Below are positions 1 to 9,277 of a DNA stretch of 64,000 nt, one piece after another. Below the pieces are notes generated by a model that ran no database searches, was not told the origin of the DNA, and was given only the letters and a program-made list of their open reading frames with translations. The stretch is from Phenylobacterium sp. (lineage in GTDB: Bacteria > Pseudomonadota > Alphaproteobacteria > Caulobacterales > Caulobacteraceae), in contig NZ_SSMX01000021.1 in NCBI RefSeq assembly GCF_004799515.1, positions 1-64,000 on the forward strand, given 5' to 3'. The position numbers and the translations under genes were made by a program. Every line of letters begins with the position of its first letter. The stretch's first letter is position 1.

Positions 1-705
1 GGTCACGTCCAGGGAGAGCTGTTCGGGGTCGTGAATCATCGAGGCGCCAAGGCTCTGACAAAGCTGTTTGAAGTAAGGCCGAAGTTCAACCTCATTGAGT
101 GTCGAGGCCACCAATTGCTGCTGTACCGCCGCGACCGACATGACCCGCTCGTGCGCCTCATGCAGATGGGCGCGGACTTCTTCCGACTCCACCTTGCGGG
201 CATTTTGCAGGATCACGCTGGAGATGATCTGGAGGCTGTTGGCGACCCGATGCTGAAGCTCTTGAAGGAGGATGGCCTTCTCGCGGATCAGGTCGTCTTT
301 GACCCTCTCCGCATGGCGCGCGTCGGTGACGTCCGCCACTGTTAACAGCAGGCGAATCTGGTCGGCGTCATAGGCGAGGGCCTGCGCCTTGAGCACCAGC
401 CGGCGAGGTTCGCGGCCTTCCGCTTCGAGGTCCATTTCGTAGGCTTCGACCGAGGCGTGCCCGGTGATCGTCGCGGTAAGCAGGGAGCGGAGCCGGCGCG
501 CATTCCATTCCCCCTTGCCAAGGGAGAATACCGACTGGCCTGCGACGCTTGCCGGATCGATGTGGAAGGCTCCGCAGAACGAAGCGCTCGCCGCGACCAC
601 ATTCAGGTCGCCGTCCAGCAGAAGCAATGGGACATCGGACGACGCCACGAGCGCCATGGCCAGTGTGAGCGCCACTTCAGGATGGGCAGGAGGCTGGGCG
701 GTCAT
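1..705 (-). CDS. Sensor histidine kinase, PAS + HWE/HisKA_2-type (C-terminal part runs off the window)
   Basis: Hand translation of the minus strand from ATG at 705: MTAQPPAHPEVALTLAMALVASSDVPLLLLDGDLNVVAASASFCGAFHIDPASVAGQSVF...KDDLIREKAILLQELQHRVANSLQIISSVILQNARKVESEEVRAHLHEAHERVMSVAAVQQQL; the LLQELQHRVxNSLQII H-box is typical of HisKA_2/HWE kinases. Not in the supplied ORF track because it is open at the window edge. Confidence 0.85.
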   Translation of the reverse strand, partial: MTAQPPAHPEVALTLAMALVASSDVPLLLLDGDLNVVAASASFCGAFHIDPASVAGQSVFSLGKGEWNARRLRSLLTATITGHASVEAYEMDLEAEGREPRRLVLKAQALAYDADQIRLLLTVADVTDARHAERVKDDLIREKAILLQELQHRVANSLQIISSVILQNARKVESEEVRAHLHEAHERVMSVAAVQQQLVASTLNEVELRPYFKQLCQSLGASMIHDPEQLSLDVT

Positions 706-1037
706 AGCCACCCCTTCCATGGGTTCCGGAGGCTCGCGAAGCGAAAGCCGTACCCGACAGAGGTCTCGAGGGAGGAAAGCGATCCAGGTTAGGGGCTCCG
801 TCCTCGTTTGGCGATCCTATCACACAACGGGCTCATCGGAGCGCCTATCTCGGCGACGAGACGTCATATTGAACCGTCATCGCCACTGCAACAGTGGATT
901 TTCGTCAATACCCATACCGATAAAATTTGATCACTTTTAATGGAACACATGTAAATCCGTCGAAATTGGTGGCGATTTCGAAATGAATATCGGAACTATA
1001 TCGGACTCAACGCGCTCTATGTGCAGAGGGTACCCGT

Positions 1038-1784
1038 ATGGATATTATAAATGTCACGATATGCCAGGAATCGAATGGTTGGTTTGTGACGGCTTACAAT
1101 CGAATGGGGCCTTACAACTGCCGGGAGCAAGCCTCTGATATCGCCAACGGAATGGTTGGCGCCATCCGAATGTCGGGCGGCGAAGCCCAACTCTTCGTTC
1201 TGGACAGCAAGGCGATCCACCCGCTCGCCGCGGCTGCGGCTTTGCCGTTGGCGCCTCTCGGCTGGCGCAGCCCTTCGGCGCCGGGACCTCAGTCCTCGAT
1301 GTCCGGGTATTCCGGGGATGACGCCGCGCTTCCTATCCAGAGCCAGGCGTTGCGGGTGCTCTGCGCGGAGGACAATCCGACCAACCAGAAGGTGCTGAAG
1401 GTCTTCCTGGAGATGGCCGGCCTGACCTGCACCATGGTCGAGAACGGCGCGGAGGCGGTGGCGGCTTGGCGGCGCGAGACCTGGGACATCGTCCTGATGG
1501 ACATCCAGATGCCGGTGATGGACGGCCTGACCGCCACCCAGCACATCCGGGCGCTGGAGTCCGAGACCGGCCGCGCCCGCACGCCCATCCTGGCGGTCAC
1601 CGCGAACGACGCGCCCGACCGGGTCGCGGCCTATCTGGCGGCGGGCATCGACGCCATCGTCAGCAAGCCCCTCACGGCCACGACGCTCCTGGCCGAAATG
1701 GGCGCCGCGCTCGATACGCCCGTCGACCTGTTCGCCAGGAACGCCACGCTCGCGGAGGCGCGGCTCGCGCCCGTCCAAGGCTGA
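1038..1784 (+). CDS. Response regulator receiver domain protein with an unassigned N-terminal region
   Basis: REC motifs LCAEDNPTNQKVLKVFLEMAG, DIVLMDIQMPVMDGL, ILAVTAND, IDAIVSKPL; about 100 N-terminal residues not recognised. Confidence 0.85.
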   Translation: MDIINVTICQESNGWFVTAYNRMGPYNCREQASDIANGMVGAIRMSGGEAQLFVLDSKAIHPLAAAAALPLAPLGWRSPSAPGPQSSMSGYSGDDAALPIQSQALRVLCAEDNPTNQKVLKVFLEMAGLTCTMVENGAEAVAAWRRETWDIVLMDIQMPVMDGLTATQHIRALESETGRARTPILAVTANDAPDRVAAYLAAGIDAIVSKPLTATTLLAEMGAALDTPVDLFARNATLAEARLAPVQG

Positions 1785-1932
1785 TCGCGCGCTGTCCGTC
1801 GCTCCGGCGATGTGAGGGCTACACAACCGCTGAGTTTTCCGCTTCATCCAGCCGGCGCGGGCTGCGCGGCCGCCGGACAGGGTGTTCAAGGCGCGGATGG
1901 CGGCTTAGCCTGCGGCGGCGCGAAAGACACCG

Positions 1933-3189
1933 ATGGCGGATACGAACTACTACGGCGACAAACCGCTTTCCCTGCCCAGGCTGGCCTATCGCCGCTTGGC
2001 GAAGGGCGTGCAGGAGACTCCGGACCGGCGGGCCGAGTTGCTGGCGGCCGCGGCCGCCGAGCTGAACGGCGCTCCGGGCGACTTGCGGAAGATGAAGTTC
2101 GTCTTGCCGGACTATCTGCGACGGCTCCTGACCGCGGAAGAAGCCGCCAACCTTGAGGCCGGGATCGCGGCGCGGCACGCTCAGGCCCAGCGGTTGAAGA
2201 TGGCCTTCCCGCACGCCAGCGACGAGTTCAGCCTGAAGTCAGAGTTCCTGGGAACGGTGCTCGACCTCAGCGGCGGCCCAAGCCTGCGCGGCGGCGGGCG
2301 TTTCTTCACCATCGGCTCCTGTTTCGCCCGGAACATAGCCAAGTACCTGACCTCGCGCGGCTATGAGGCCCAGGCCTTTCAAATGGCGGAGGACCTCAAC
2401 TCACCCATATCCAACGCCGTGATCTTAGACCTGCTGCAGCGGCCCGAGGCCGAGCGCGGCGGGCTGATTGCCGACTGGGTCGGCCGGCTGTTCCCGGAGG
2501 CGGACGCGGCTCAGCATTCGGCGGCGGCGGAGGGCCTCCTGCGTCAGATCGGCGAGCTTGCCGTGTCCCTCGCCACGGCCGACTGCGTGGTCATGACCTT
2601 GGGCAACCTCGTCGACTTCTTCAGCGCCGATGGCGATGCGAGCCAACCGCTGCTTGAGAGAGTGTTCCCCAAGTTCGTGGCCGTCACCGCCATCGAGAAC
2701 CTGGAGAGCGCGGCGAACGCGGCGGCCCGGCTGAAGCGCCTGGGCGCGGTCCTGAGGCTCGCGACGCACGACGAGGCCGAGGAGGCCATCGGGCTCTGCG
2801 TCGCCGGTGTCCGCTCGGTCACCAGCGCGCCGCTGGTGATCACCCTGTCGCCGGTGCCGGTCGACAACGTCATGGGCCTGGCCGGTCCGCTCCGCAGCGC
2901 CATCGAGATCGACGCCGTCAGCAAGGGCCGCCTGCGTTCCGCCCTGGACGAGGCCTGGCCGGCGCTCGAGGCGGCGCACGCGCCGCTGGCCTACTATCCC
3001 TCCTTCGAGATTGTCCGCTGGATCGCGCCGATGGTGACGACGCCCATCTTCGGGCGGGAGGACGGCGCGGCGCGGCATGTCTCGGCGTCGATCCTCGACG
3101 CCGTCTGCGGCCTCTTCGTCGATCGATTCGTCGCCTGGACCCCGGACGCGGCCGCGCCGGAGCCCGCTCGAGTTCTGGACGCCACATGA
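1933..3189 (+). CDS. GSCFA domain-containing protein
   Basis: FFTIGSCFARNIAKYLTSRGYEAQAF motif defines GSCFA family; VITLSPVPV segment also fits. Confidence 0.8.
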   Translation: MADTNYYGDKPLSLPRLAYRRLAKGVQETPDRRAELLAAAAAELNGAPGDLRKMKFVLPDYLRRLLTAEEAANLEAGIAARHAQAQRLKMAFPHASDEFSLKSEFLGTVLDLSGGPSLRGGGRFFTIGSCFARNIAKYLTSRGYEAQAFQMAEDLNSPISNAVILDLLQRPEAERGGLIADWVGRLFPEADAAQHSAAAEGLLRQIGELAVSLATADCVVMTLGNLVDFFSADGDASQPLLERVFPKFVAVTAIENLESAANAAARLKRLGAVLRLATHDEAEEAIGLCVAGVRSVTSAPLVITLSPVPVDNVMGLAGPLRSAIEIDAVSKGRLRSALDEAWPALEAAHAPLAYYPSFEIVRWIAPMVTTPIFGREDGAARHVSASILDAVCGLFVDRFVAWTPDAAAPEPARVLDAT

Positions 3190-3938
3190 ATCAGATCGCC
3201 CCCAAGGTGTCGGAGACAGATCCCGTCGAGCGGGAGACGCTCTACAACCTCATGAACGCGCCGATCCGGCCGTATCCCTATCCGCATTTCTACGCGCAGA
3301 ACGTGCTGCCGCCCGGGTTCTACGACGAGGTCCAGGCCAACATCCCGCGCCACGAGGCCATGGCCCCGATCAGCGAGGTCCGGCCGGTCAGGGGCTATAA
3401 GGACCGCTTCGTCATGCAGCTGGGCGGGCCGCTGGAGCAGCTCCAAGGGCCTCAGCGGACGTTCTGGGAAGGCGTCGGCGCCTGGATGCTCTCGGGCCGG
3501 CTGCGCGAGCACCTGCTGGCCAAGTTCCGGCCCTTGGTGGCGCACCGCTTCAGCGGCGTGGAGGGGATCGCCTTCTATGACGAGGCGATGCTGGTGGAGG
3601 ACCTCACCAACTACGCGCTGGGGCCGCACACCGATGCGATGAGCAAGGTCATCACCTTGTTGCTCTACCTGCCTCAGGACGACTCCCAGGCCCGTTATGG
3701 CACCTCGATCTACGCGCCTAAGGACCCGGCGCGCCGGTGCCCGGGCGGACCGCACTACGACCGTTCGGAGTTCGACCGCGTGACCACCATGCCGTTCACG
3801 CCGAACAGCGCCTTCGGCTTCGTGAAGTCCGACGATACCTGGCACGGGGTCGAGCCGGTGACCGAGCCGGACGTCCGGCGCTGGCTCTTGCTCTACGACA
3901 TCAAGGTCAGGCGGATGCCGCCGGCCGAGACGGCCTGA
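3186..3938 (+). CDS. 2OG-Fe(II) oxygenase family protein
   Basis: LGPHTDAMSKVITLLLYLP...YGTSIYAPK...FGFVKSDDTWHGVEPV: HxD...H iron ligands of the prolyl-4-hydroxylase-like fold. Overlaps the upstream gene by 4 bp. Confidence 0.75.
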   Translation: MNQIAPKVSETDPVERETLYNLMNAPIRPYPYPHFYAQNVLPPGFYDEVQANIPRHEAMAPISEVRPVRGYKDRFVMQLGGPLEQLQGPQRTFWEGVGAWMLSGRLREHLLAKFRPLVAHRFSGVEGIAFYDEAMLVEDLTNYALGPHTDAMSKVITLLLYLPQDDSQARYGTSIYAPKDPARRCPGGPHYDRSEFDRVTTMPFTPNSAFGFVKSDDTWHGVEPVTEPDVRRWLLLYDIKVRRMPPAETA

Positions 3939-3957
3939 GGACAGGGAGGTCGGCGCC

Positions 3958-5595
3958 ATGCTGGGTCTGATGATGGATCGGGCGCTGACCCTGCCCTCGA
4001 TCCTGGAGTACGCCGCGCAGTACCATCCGGACCGCCAGGTGGTGGCCCGCACGGTCGAGGGGCCGATCCATCGGTATGGCTATGCTCAGGCGATGGCGCG
4101 GACCAAGCGGATGGCCAATGCGCTGATCGCCATGGGGGTGCGGCCGGGCGACCGGGTGGCGACGCTGGCCTGGTCGACGCACCGGCACTTCGAGCTCTAT
4201 TTCGCGGTGACCGGGATCGGGGCGGTGCTGCACACCATCAACCCGCGCCTGCACGCCGACCAGATCGTCTGGGTGGCCAACCACGCCGAGGACGCCTTCC
4301 TATTCTTCGACATCAGCTTCGCGGCCCAGGTCGAGGACCTGAAGGCCCGGCTGCCGCTGGTGAGGCGCTACGTGGCCATGACCGACCTGGCCCACCTGCC
4401 CGCCGACGGGCCGCCCGAGGCGCGGGTCTACGAGGACCTGATCGCCAGCCATTCGCCGGAATTCGATTGGCCGGAGCTCGACGAGCGGCAGGCCTCGGGG
4501 CTCTGCTACACCTCCGGCACCACGGGCAATCCCAAGGGGGTGCTCTATTCGCACCGCTCCACGGTGCTGCACGCCATAGCGCTGGGCCTGCCGGACGCCT
4601 TCGACCTCTCGGCGCGCGACGTGGTGATGCCGTGCGCGCAGATGTACCACGCCAACGCCTGGTGCACGCCCTACGCGGCCCCGCTGGTGGGCGCGAGCCT
4701 GGTGCTGCCGGGCCGGGCGCTGGACGGGGCCGGCATCGCCGGGCTGATCCAGCGCGAGGGCGTCACCTTCCTGCTGGGCGTGCCGACCATCTGGGTGGGC
4801 GTCGCCGACCACCTGGACCAGGCCGGCGAGCGCCTGACGTCTGTGAAGACCATCGCCATCGGCGGCTCCGCGCCGACCGCGGCGCTCGTCAGCCGCATCG
4901 AGCACCGGCTGGGCGGCCAGGTGCGCCAGATCTGGGGCATGACCGAGACCAGCCCGCTGGGGGTCATCAACACGCCGCTGCCGGAACATGCCGGCGAGGG
5001 CGCGGGGGCCGTTCTGCAGCGCAAGCTGAAGCAGGGCCGCGGGCTCTACGGCGTGGACCTGCGGATCGTGGGCGAGGACGGCGCCATCCTGCCGCGCGAC
5101 GGCAGGAGCGCCGGGCGGCTGCAGGTGCGCGGGCCCTGGGTCGCCAGCGCCTATTTCAAGCAGGATGGCGGCGAGGTGTTCACCGAGGACGGCTGGTTCG
5201 ACACCGGCGACATCGCCACCCTCGACGCCGAGGGCTATCTGCGTCTCACCGACCGGGCCAAGGACGTGATCAAGTCCGGCGGCGAGTGGATCTCCACCCT
5301 CGACCTGGAGGACGCGGTCTGCTCGCACCCCGCCGTCGCCATGGCCGCGGCGGTGGGCGTGCCGCACCCGAAGTGGGACGAGCGGCCGCTGCTGCTGGTC
5401 ACCCTGCGCCCCGGCCAGACGGCGGACCCGGAGGACCTCAAGGCCCATGTGGCGGCGCGGGTGGCCAAGTGGTGGACACCGGACGAGGTGCGCATCGTCG
5501 ACGCCCTGCCGATCGGGCCCACGGGCAAGGTGCTGAAGCGCGAATTGCGTGACCAGTTGGCCACGCCGGCGGCGGTTCCGGCTTCAGAAAGCTGA
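3958..5595 (+). CDS. Acyl-CoA synthetase / fatty-acid--CoA ligase (AMP-binding)
   Basis: YTSGTTGNPKGVLYSHRS, WGMTETSPLGV, DGWFDTGDIATLDAEGYLRLTDRAKDVIKSGGEWIS, PTGKVLKREL. Confidence 0.92.
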   Translation: MLGLMMDRALTLPSILEYAAQYHPDRQVVARTVEGPIHRYGYAQAMARTKRMANALIAMGVRPGDRVATLAWSTHRHFELYFAVTGIGAVLHTINPRLHADQIVWVANHAEDAFLFFDISFAAQVEDLKARLPLVRRYVAMTDLAHLPADGPPEARVYEDLIASHSPEFDWPELDERQASGLCYTSGTTGNPKGVLYSHRSTVLHAIALGLPDAFDLSARDVVMPCAQMYHANAWCTPYAAPLVGASLVLPGRALDGAGIAGLIQREGVTFLLGVPTIWVGVADHLDQAGERLTSVKTIAIGGSAPTAALVSRIEHRLGGQVRQIWGMTETSPLGVINTPLPEHAGEGAGAVLQRKLKQGRGLYGVDLRIVGEDGAILPRDGRSAGRLQVRGPWVASAYFKQDGGEVFTEDGWFDTGDIATLDAEGYLRLTDRAKDVIKSGGEWISTLDLEDAVCSHPAVAMAAAVGVPHPKWDERPLLLVTLRPGQTADPEDLKAHVAARVAKWWTPDEVRIVDALPIGPTGKVLKRELRDQLATPAAVPASES

Positions 5596-5688
5596 ACAAC
5601 ACCGAACCAAGCCTTTCAGACGGCGTTCCACACACCCAGGTGACAGTTGGCAGGTGACCTTCGCCACCCACCTGAGGAGACCGGGAAC

Positions 5689-6621
5689 ATGCCGCGTAAA
5701 AGACCCAAGGGTGTCCTGGCCATGGGCTGGGCCAGCTTCGAGAGCGCCGCCCTGGGCCGCACCGAGCATGCGCCGACCTCCGCCGACTATCCCGAAAGCG
5801 TCGTCAGCCGCACCAGCTTCACGGCCGGCGGCGGCCTGGGCTGGCGCATCTCGGCGCTGGAGACCCCGCGGACAACGCCGGCGCCCTGGAAGATCGTGGT
5901 GATCACCGGCGCGCCGTCCTGGGCCGAGTACTGGGCTGAGACGCTGGCCGAGCTGCCGCAGGACCGCGAGATGATCGTGGTCGACCGGCCGGGCTATGGC
6001 GCCTCCGAGCCCGCCGAGCCGGTGAAGGACATCCGCACCCAGGCCCAGGCGCTGGCGCCGGTGCTGGAGGCCGCCAGGGGCCAGAAGGTGATGCTGGTCG
6101 GCCAGAGCTATGGCGCGGCGATCGCGACCCTGATGGCCGAGGCCAATCCCGGCAAGGTGCAGAGCCTGGTGCTGCTCTCCGGCTTCTTCGGCGAGACGGG
6201 CCCCACCTCGCGCTGGCTGATCGACGTCGGCCTGAAGGCGGTGAAGATGATCCCGCGCGACCTGCGCCACGCGGTGCTGGAGGCCTCCGGCCAACGCCCG
6301 CAGTTGGCCTACGCCAAGCGCGCCCTGGCCCGGCTGACCATCCCGATCCACATGGTGCATGGGGACAAGGACGACTTCGCCCCCATCGAGGCCGCCGAGC
6401 GGCTGGCGGCCGAAACGGTCACGCGCCATCCGATCCAGTTCCACCGGGTGGCCGACGCCAACCACTTCCTGAACGACGGGCCGGCCGAGGCGCTGATCGC
6501 GGCGCTGGAGGTCTGCATCCCGGCGACCAAGCGCTGGACCTTCCGCTGGCCGAGGCTGCCAGCCTTCGACCTGCCGCGGGCGCTGGGCCTGGGCGGTTCG
6601 AGGCAGGCGGCGGGCGCTTAA
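5689..6621 (+). CDS. Alpha/beta hydrolase
   Basis: VDRPGYGASEPA, LVGQSYGAAIA nucleophile elbow, VHGDKDDF, ADANHF; start chosen after GAGGAGACCGGGAAC RBS-like sequence. Confidence 0.88.
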   Translation: MPRKRPKGVLAMGWASFESAALGRTEHAPTSADYPESVVSRTSFTAGGGLGWRISALETPRTTPAPWKIVVITGAPSWAEYWAETLAELPQDREMIVVDRPGYGASEPAEPVKDIRTQAQALAPVLEAARGQKVMLVGQSYGAAIATLMAEANPGKVQSLVLLSGFFGETGPTSRWLIDVGLKAVKMIPRDLRHAVLEASGQRPQLAYAKRALARLTIPIHMVHGDKDDFAPIEAAERLAAETVTRHPIQFHRVADANHFLNDGPAEALIAALEVCIPATKRWTFRWPRLPAFDLPRALGLGGSRQAAGA

Positions 6622-7823
6622 CGGCTGACCACGCCCACGAAGGCCGCGAAGCCCAGCACGACCGTCCACGGCGGCAGCTTGGCGACCTGCAGGAAGACGA
6701 AGGCGATGGCCGCCAGCGCCCAGTCGCTGGGCCGGCGGATGGCGGTGGTCAGGACCGGATTCCACAGCGCCGCGGCCAGCACGCCCACGACCACCGCATT
6801 CAGGCCCGCCATGGCCCCGCGCGCGGCAGGCGCGGTCTTGAGGCGGTCCCAGAACGGCAGGACGCCCAGGATCAGGAGCAGGCTCGGCAGGAAGATGGCG
6901 CCGAGCGCCACGAGGCCGCCGCGCCAGCCGCCGGGCGCCACGGTCTGCGCCGCGCCCACGAAGCCCGCGAAGCTGAACAGCGGGCCGGGCAGGGCCTGCG
7001 CCGCCCCGTAGCCGCCCAGGAAGCTGTCGAGGTCGAGCCAGCCGCGGTTGACCACCTCGCCCTGCAGCAGGGGCAGCACCACGTGGCCGCCGCCGAACAC
7101 CAGGGCGCCGGCCCGGTAGAAGACGCTGGCGAGGCCGAGGCTCGGGCTGTCCAGCCATGCGGCCAGGACCGGCAGCAGGCCCAGGAGCAGGACGAAGAGC
7201 GCCAGGGCCGCGCCGGAGACCGCAGGCGCCACCCTGTGCATCGCCGGGTCGTCCGGCGCCGTGGCGCCTGGCGGCTCGCGCAGGAGAGCCAGGCCGAAGA
7301 GCCCGCCGGCCGCCAGGGTCATCGCCTGGACCATCGGCCCGTGGGCGATCAAGAGGCCCGCCGCGCCGCCGATGGCGATGCCCGCGCGGATAGGCCCGAC
7401 CGCCAGGGTGCGGGCCATGGCGACGAGCGCCTGCAGCACCACGGCCGCCGCAGCGATCTGCAGGCCATGCAGCACGCCTTCGCCCAGGCCGCCCTCGATG
7501 CGCGGCGCGACATAGCCCAGCGCGATCATCGCCGCGCCCGCCGGCAGGGTGAAGCCCAGCCATGCGGCGAACAGGCCCAGATAGCCCGCGCGGCGCAGGC
7601 CGATGGCCATGCCGAGCTGGCTGGACGCGGGCCCGGGCAGGAACTGCGCCAACGCCAGCAGGTCGGCGAAGGCGTCCTCGGTGAGCCAGGCGCGGCGCTC
7701 GACGAACTCGCGGCGGAAATAGCCGATGTGGGCGACCGGTCCGCCGAAGGCGGTGAGGCCCTGGGCCAGGAAGGCGGCGAACACCTCCCCGACGCGGCTT
7801 GCCGGCGGCGCGCGCTCGTCCAT
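6618..7823 (-). CDS. chrA: Chromate efflux transporter, ChrA family
   Basis: FLAQGLTAFGGPVAHIGYFRREFVERRAWLTEDAFADLLALAQFLPGPASSQLGMAIG and second-half repeat FGGGHVVLPLLQGEVVNRGWLDLDSFLGGYGAAQALPGPLFSFAGFVG. Start trimmed to MDERAPP at 7823. Confidence 0.9.
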   Translation of the reverse strand: MDERAPPASRVGEVFAAFLAQGLTAFGGPVAHIGYFRREFVERRAWLTEDAFADLLALAQFLPGPASSQLGMAIGLRRAGYLGLFAAWLGFTLPAGAAMIALGYVAPRIEGGLGEGVLHGLQIAAAAVVLQALVAMARTLAVGPIRAGIAIGGAAGLLIAHGPMVQAMTLAAGGLFGLALLREPPGATAPDDPAMHRVAPAVSGAALALFVLLLGLLPVLAAWLDSPSLGLASVFYRAGALVFGGGHVVLPLLQGEVVNRGWLDLDSFLGGYGAAQALPGPLFSFAGFVGAAQTVAPGGWRGGLVALGAIFLPSLLLILGVLPFWDRLKTAPAARGAMAGLNAVVVGVLAAALWNPVLTTAIRRPSDWALAAIAFVFLQVAKLPPWTVVLGFAAFVGVVSR

Positions 7824-8001
7824 CAGGTCTTGTCTTGCGGCGCTCCGCAGCACGTGTCGATTCCTTATGCGGACAAGGAAGCCGGGCTTTTGGGCGGGCT
7901 CAGGGCGAAAGCCCCTTGGCCGGGCAAGCTGATCGGCGATAAGGCTTTGCCCCGAAAGCCCGGGCCGCGGGCTCATCCCAGGGATCAGCGAGAGGAACGT
8001 C

Positions 8002-9087
8002 ATGAAGGCCGCCGTGCTGCGCGAAGTGGGCAAGCCGCTTCAGATCGAACAGGTGCAGATCAACAAGCCCGGCCCGCATGAGGTGCTGATCCGCACCGCC
8101 GCGGCCGGCCTCTGCCACTCCGACCTGCACTTCATGCAGGGCTCCTATCCGCATCCGCTGCCGGCGGTGCTGGGCCACGAGAGCGCCGGCATCGTCGAGC
8201 AGGTGGGCTCGGAAGTGCGCACGGTGAAGCCGGGCGATCATGTGATCACCTGCCTGTCGGCCTTCTGCGGCCACTGCGAGTTCTGCCTGCAGGGCCACAT
8301 GAGCCTGTGCGTCTCGCCGGAGACCCGGCGCGGCAAGGAAGACGAACCGCGCCTCTCGGCCGAGACCGGGCCGATGATGCAGTTCCTGAACCTCAGCTCC
8401 TTCGCCGAGCACATGCTGATCCACGAGCACGCCTGTGTGGCGATCCGCAAGGACATGCCGCTGGACCGCGCCGCCCTGATCGGCTGTTCGGTGACCACCG
8501 GAGTCGGCGCGGCGATCCACACCTCCAACGTGCGCCCGGGCGAAACGGTCGCGGTGATCGGCTGCGGCGGCGTGGGCCTCTCGGCGATCAACGGCGCGGC
8601 GATCGCCGGCGCGGGCCGGATCATCGCCATCGACATGGTCTCGTCGAAGGGCAACCTCGCCATGGAGTTCGGGGCCACCGACTTCATCGACGCTTCCCAG
8701 ACCGACGCGGTCAAGGAAGTGATCGAGATGACCAAGGGCGGCGTGCACCACGCCTTCGAGGCCATCGGCCTCGCCAAGACCGCCGAGCAGGCCTTCAACA
8801 TGCTGCGCCGCGGCGGCACGGCCAACATCATCGGCATGATCCCGATCGGCCAGATGGTCAGCGTGATGGGCGCGGCCTTCCTGGGCGAGAAGAAGCTGCA
8901 GGGCTCGCTGATGGGGTCGAACCGCTTCCCGGTCGACATGCCGCGCTTCGTCGACATGTACATGGCCGGCAAGCTGAAGCTCGACCAGATGATCTCCCAG
9001 CGCATCAAGCTGGAGGACGTCAACGAGGGCTTCGAGGAGATGAAGAAGGGCGAACTGGCCCGCTCGGTCATCGTGTTCGACACCTGA
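8002..9087 (+). CDS. Zn-dependent alcohol dehydrogenase (MDR family)
   Basis: GLCHSDLHFMQG, GHESAGIVEQVG, CGHCEFCLQGHMSLC structural zinc site, VAVIGCGGVGLSAINGA. Confidence 0.93.
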   Translation: MKAAVLREVGKPLQIEQVQINKPGPHEVLIRTAAAGLCHSDLHFMQGSYPHPLPAVLGHESAGIVEQVGSEVRTVKPGDHVITCLSAFCGHCEFCLQGHMSLCVSPETRRGKEDEPRLSAETGPMMQFLNLSSFAEHMLIHEHACVAIRKDMPLDRAALIGCSVTTGVGAAIHTSNVRPGETVAVIGCGGVGLSAINGAAIAGAGRIIAIDMVSSKGNLAMEFGATDFIDASQTDAVKEVIEMTKGGVHHAFEAIGLAKTAEQAFNMLRRGGTANIIGMIPIGQMVSVMGAAFLGEKKLQGSLMGSNRFPVDMPRFVDMYMAGKLKLDQMISQRIKLEDVNEGFEEMKKGELARSVIVFDT

Positions 9088-9104
9088 GGTCTGGTCTGAT
9101 CGTT

Positions 9105-9262
9105 CCTCCTCCCCTGCTGGGAGGAGGTGGCCCGCGGAGCGGGTCGGAGGTGGGGTTTCTCAGGCGTCGCAGCAGCGGCGGAAGCTTCGTATCGCGGAGA
9201 GGTGAGCGCGACCCCACCTCCGTCAGCCTTCGGCCGACGCCTCCTCCCATAAGGGGAGGAGG
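9105..9262. repeat. MITE-like intergenic inverted repeat: two 52-bp imperfect terminal arms around a ~54-bp core
   Basis: Left arm cctcctcccctgctgggaggagg...cggaggtggggt (9105-9156); reverse complement of right arm 9211-9262 is cctcctccccttatgggaggagg...cggaggtggggt; same length, outer 23 nt differ at 2 positions and inner 12 nt are identical. Confidence 0.75.
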
Positions 9263-9277
9263 AGCAGCGCGTACTGC

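Noticed and set aside
925-940. FNR/FixK-like box TTGATCACTTTTAA upstream of 1038
   Set aside because: Only the left half matches TTGAT-N4-ATCAA; the right half is poor.
943-1010. GGAAC elements resembling general stress (EcfG-type) -35 boxes
   Set aside because: No matching GTT-type -10 at the required spacing.
5584-7563. 659-aa minus-strand ORF overlapping the alpha/beta hydrolase and chrA
   Set aside because: Low-complexity Arg/Gly/Ala translation, overlaps two well-supported genes; typical spurious open frame in ~70% GC DNA.
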